The notes beneath the pieces were generated by a model, which saw only the letters and a list, made by a program, of their open reading frames with translations, made no database searches and was not told where the DNA came from. The position numbers and the translations under genes were made by a program. This document shows, in pieces, positions 22,275-24,719 of a stretch of DNA of 24,719 nt. Each line of letters starts with the position of its first letter. The first letter of the stretch is position 1. Origin of the DNA: a virus; IMG/VR virus record IMGVR_UViG_3300044630_004365, positions 1-24,719 of that record; one strand, written 5' to 3'.

Positions 22275-24068
22275 ATGACTCAATGGATTGCTGCCATTGC
22301 CAGAGGGCATAATTCTGGTGTTTGTTTATTAAAAGATGGTGAGTTAGTTTTATCTATAGAAGAAGAGCGTTTATCTAGAGCAAAATATGATGGCGGACCA
22401 TTAGCATCAATGGTTAAGATACTCGAATATACCGATAAACTTGATTATTTGGTTATCGCACATACGCAACCTTTAAGTGATGCTGGAAAAATTGATTTTT
22501 CTGGTGATGACATTTATACAGGTCTTGCAAGAAAACTTGGATTAATTGACAGAAACCAAGAAAACTATAATCATCCGCAGGTTATTGATTTAAGTAGAAA
22601 TCACCATAAACTTCATGCTGCATGTGCATTTTATCGTTCTGGATTTGAGAGTGCTGTATCTTTAGTTGTAGATGGTGCTGGTACTTTTATTCCAATGCAA
22701 ATTGGAAGAAATAATGAAATGACTTGGGAACTTGAATCCATTTTTAGTTGTGAATATCCAGCAGATTTTAAAACATTATACAAACATCAAGCAGGAAGAG
22801 GTCCATGGGCATCTGCAAGGATTGAAAAATTCCCAAGTGAGCAAGAAGGAGAGGATGGATTCCATGAATTGATTATTGATGATTCTGCTGGTATTACTAA
22901 AGCATATGAAGCAGTAACTCAATATTGTGGTTGGCCTCCTATTGAAGCAGGTAAAACTATGGGATTATTCCCTTACGGGAAACCAAATGATAATATTCCT
23001 GCAATCTATACTGATGGTAATGGTGGTAGTTGGAAGACTTCTGATCGAAATGTTATTATTCCAACTTATCCTAACGGTGCATTAGTTAATGAAGGTAGAT
23101 ACGAATTTCTTAGAACACCACAAGAATTTGATGATCTAACACTTCTTGAGAATCGTCGTGATATGGCATATGCCATTCAAACACAATCACAACAAATGGT
23201 TCTTGATTTAATTCGTAAGGCAGTTGAAATGACTGGAAATAATAATGTAGTTATTTCTGGCGGATATGGTCTTAATTGTGTTGCAAACTATTGGTATCTT
23301 GAGCAACTTAAAGATGAAAACATTAATCTTTATGTTGAACCAGTAAGTAATGATGCCGGAACTGCTATCGGAGCTGCATTATTATGGCATCATAAAATTA
23401 ATGAAGATATTGAAGTAAAACAAAAAATTGAAACTCTTTATACTGGACCAAGTTATATGTATAGTCAACAAGAAATTAATCTAATAATACAAAAATACGA
23501 TGCGACAGAAGTGGCATCTGCATCCTATGAGGATGTTATTGATTTAATCATGGACAAAAATATTGTTGCATTATTTCAAGGAAGGTCAGAAGCTGGTCCT
23601 AGAGCACTTGGTAATCGTTCTATTCTCTATGACCCAAGAGATCCAGATGGTAAAGATCATGTAAATCGAATTAAGAGAAGAGAATATTTTAGACCGTTTG
23701 CTGGATCTATTCTGCAAGAACATGTTCATGATTGGTTTGATCTTAGGGGAATGGAAGATTCTCCGTTTATGATGTATGCAGTAAACTGTAAAGAAGGAGT
23801 AGAAGAAAAAATTCCTGCCATTATTCACGTTGATGGAACTTGCAGAATTCAAACTGTTACACAAGAACAGAATTTGCACTATTATAATTTGATTAATACT
23901 TTTTACGAAAAAACTGGTTGTCCAATTATTTTTAATACTTCATTCAATCTTGGAGGAGAGCCTTTGGTTGAAACTCTTGACGATGCTGTAAGAACTCTTG
24001 CTAATAGTTTAATTGAATATTTGTATTTGCCAGAGTACGAATTGCTCATAAAGATGGAAAATAATTAG
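22275..24068 (+). CDS. Carbamoyltransferase, NodU/CmcH/TobZ family
   Basis: This encodes 597 residues, the usual full length. The N-terminal Kae1-like domain is clear: RGHNSGVCLLKDGELV with His12, SIEEERLSRAKYDGG, the metal-binding HHKLHAA with His110 and His114, and the DGAGT loop at 133-137. Further on are EAGKTMGLFPYGKP and the ISGGYGLNCVAN and PVSNDAGTAIGAA nucleotide-site loops. The YrdC-like C-terminal domain has LFQGRSEAGPRALGNRSIL, RREYFRPFAGSI and FNTSFNLGGEPLV. The family makes carbamoyl-adenylate from carbamoyl phosphate and ATP and passes the carbamoyl group to a hydroxyl of a sugar or antibiotic. Carbamoyltransferases have been reported from cyanophage genomes, and placement beside sugar enzymes points to carbamoylation of a surface or fibre glycan. 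Motifs look intact. AGGA at 22261-22264 precedes the ATG. Confidence 0.95.
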   Translation: MTQWIAAIARGHNSGVCLLKDGELVLSIEEERLSRAKYDGGPLASMVKILEYTDKLDYLVIAHTQPLSDAGKIDFSGDDIYTGLARKLGLIDRNQENYNHPQVIDLSRNHHKLHAACAFYRSGFESAVSLVVDGAGTFIPMQIGRNNEMTWELESIFSCEYPADFKTLYKHQAGRGPWASARIEKFPSEQEGEDGFHELIIDDSAGITKAYEAVTQYCGWPPIEAGKTMGLFPYGKPNDNIPAIYTDGNGGSWKTSDRNVIIPTYPNGALVNEGRYEFLRTPQEFDDLTLLENRRDMAYAIQTQSQQMVLDLIRKAVEMTGNNNVVISGGYGLNCVANYWYLEQLKDENINLYVEPVSNDAGTAIGAALLWHHKINEDIEVKQKIETLYTGPSYMYSQQEINLIIQKYDATEVASASYEDVIDLIMDKNIVALFQGRSEAGPRALGNRSILYDPRDPDGKDHVNRIKRREYFRPFAGSILQEHVHDWFDLRGMEDSPFMMYAVNCKEGVEEKIPAIIHVDGTCRIQTVTQEQNLHYYNLINTFYEKTGCPIIFNTSFNLGGEPLVETLDDAVRTLANSLIEYLYLPEYELLIKMENN

Positions 24069-24091
24069 ACAAAAAATTATATTATTATTCC

Positions 24092-24499
24092 ATGAAAAAA
24101 ATATTTGTAAACGGAACATTTGATGTTCTCCATACGGGACATCTTTTGTTATTTGAATATGCAAAATCTTTTGGAGATTATTTAATTGTTGCGATAGATT
24201 CCGACGAGAGAGTTAAAGAAAAGAAAGGTCCAACAAGACCAATTAATTCTCTCGAAGATCGTGCTTTTATGTTATCTAATTTGTACCATGTTGATGAAGT
24301 CAGAACATTTGGTTCTGATATGGACTTGAAAAATCTTGTTAAATATTATAAACCAGATATAATGATAGTGGGTTCTGATTGGAAGGGAAAACCAGTTATC
24401 GGGTCAGAATATGCAAAAGAATTAAAATTTTTTGATAGGATAAATGAATACTCAACAACAAAAACAATTGAAAATATTATTAATAGGAGAAACTTGTGA
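24092..24499 (+). CDS. Heptose-1-phosphate adenylyltransferase-like cytidylyltransferase-family protein
   Basis: This encodes 135 residues. It has the complete nucleotidyltransferase signature: FVNGTFDVLHTGHLLLFEYA with the HxGH motif at 14-17, then the GPTRPINSLEDRAFMLSNL segment, VGSDWKGKPVIG, and STTKTIE at 121-127. The family includes glycerol-3-phosphate cytidylyltransferase (TagD) and the C-terminal domain of HldE/RfaE, which adenylates heptose 1-phosphate. The R-P-I-N-S-x-x-D-R and STTK elements, and above all the overlapping downstream HldE-kinase-like gene, favour the heptose assignment. There is no fused kinase as in E. coli HldE. The 3' end overlaps the next gene by 56 bases. No clear ribosome site is seen upstream. 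Confidence 0.8.
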   Translation: MKKIFVNGTFDVLHTGHLLLFEYAKSFGDYLIVAIDSDERVKEKKGPTRPINSLEDRAFMLSNLYHVDEVRTFGSDMDLKNLVKYYKPDIMIVGSDWKGKPVIGSEYAKELKFFDRINEYSTTKTIENIINRRNL

Positions 24500-24719
24500 G
24501 GATATAAGTATCTATGGTTCTGTAGATAGAATTAGTCCAGAAGCACCAGTTCCCATATTAGATTATAAAAAAAAGATATCTTCTCTTGGAATGTCTGCAA
24601 ATGTAAAGAATAATCTTGAGTCATTTGGAGTATTCGTCAATCATATAACAAATAAAAAATTGATAAAAAAGACAAGAATAGTAGATATCAATTCTAATCA
24701 GCAATTGATCAGAATTGAT
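24444..24719 (+). CDS. RfaE/HldE-type PfkB sugar kinase, N-terminal fragment (3' end outside window)
   Basis: From the ATG at 24444 an open frame of 92 codons runs to the right edge with no stop. It reads LKILLIGETCEDISIYGSVD, then R-I-S-P-E-A-P-V-P-I-L-D and SSLGMSANVKNNLESFG. This parallels the HldE N-terminal kinase ('V.V.GD...D.Y..G...RISPEAPVPV ... LGGAANV..N...LG'), which phosphorylates heptose 7-phosphate at C1. The Gly-Gly of the PfkB signature is Gly49-Met50 here, a variant I recall in some RfaE-like kinases of bacterial glycan loci. The gene begins inside the last 56 bases of the adenylyltransferase gene, with AGGA at 24437-24440 close to the ATG. The catalytic Asp of PfkB kinases lies in the missing C-terminal part. 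Confidence 0.8.
   Translation, partial: MNTQQQKQLKILLIGETCEDISIYGSVDRISPEAPVPILDYKKKISSLGMSANVKNNLESFGVFVNHITNKKLIKKTRIVDINSNQQLIRID

Noticed and set aside
1-24719. tRNA genes, integrase, insertion sequences and attachment sites
   Set aside because: I looked on both strands by eye in the gaps and saw no cloverleaf-like arms, transposase motifs or terminal inverted repeats. No gap without a gene exceeds about 120 bases.

Overview
The window reads as part of the late (virion) region of a T4-like marine myovirus, most likely a cyanomyovirus of Prochlorococcus or Synechococcus. The sequence is AT-rich, every supported gene is on the + strand, genes abut or overlap by a few bases, T4-type late promoter octamers (TATAAATA/NATAAATA) sit in several gaps, and many products belong to protein types I recall from cyanophage tail and fibre regions. 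A T4-like pelagiphage is a less likely alternative. I see no tRNA, rRNA, insertion sequence, CRISPR array or integrase.

Layout. (1) 1-3362, tail and virion structural genes: the C-terminus of a large structural protein cut by the window edge, a short coiled-coil protein, an Ig-like small tail protein, a fibre-type protein and a 459-aa structural protein behind a good late promoter, closed by a terminator near 3386-3420. (2) 3438-5955, host-contact proteins: a GYATQGYVN-repeat fibre, a glycine-rich adhesin-like protein and a small conserved phage protein. (3) 5952-7290, an overlapping enzyme pair: a 2-oxoglutarate/Fe(II) oxygenase and a sulfotransferase-like protein. (4) 7410-17176, large fibres: a 1717-aa repeat protein resembling the VrlC-like proteins of cyanophages, a short protein with an Mtd-like N-terminus, a small structural protein, and a 1249-aa fibre with carbohydrate-binding-like repeats and a probable beta-helix. 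A strong hairpin terminator follows. (5) 17271-19663, three tandem paralogues that are about 10% cysteine on a glycine-rich scaffold; this is the most unusual part of the window. (6) 19711-20403, a tail-assembly-chaperone-like protein with its own late promoter and terminator. (7) 20482-24719, sugar and surface enzymes: a second 2OG-oxygenase-like protein, a GT9-like glycosyltransferase, a carbamoyltransferase, a heptose-1-phosphate adenylyltransferase-like protein, and the start of an RfaE/HldE-type kinase cut by the right edge.

How it may fit together (inference): blocks 1, 2, 4 and 5 would build the baseplate periphery, fibres and receptor-binding surface. Blocks 3 and 7 could make and transfer an activated heptose-like sugar and then carbamoylate, hydroxylate or sulfate glycans, either on the virion fibres or on the host envelope during infection. 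The three Cys-rich proteins share the glycine-rich fold signature of the cysteine-free adhesin-like protein in block 2, so they may be alternative tips or decorations stabilised by disulfides or metal.
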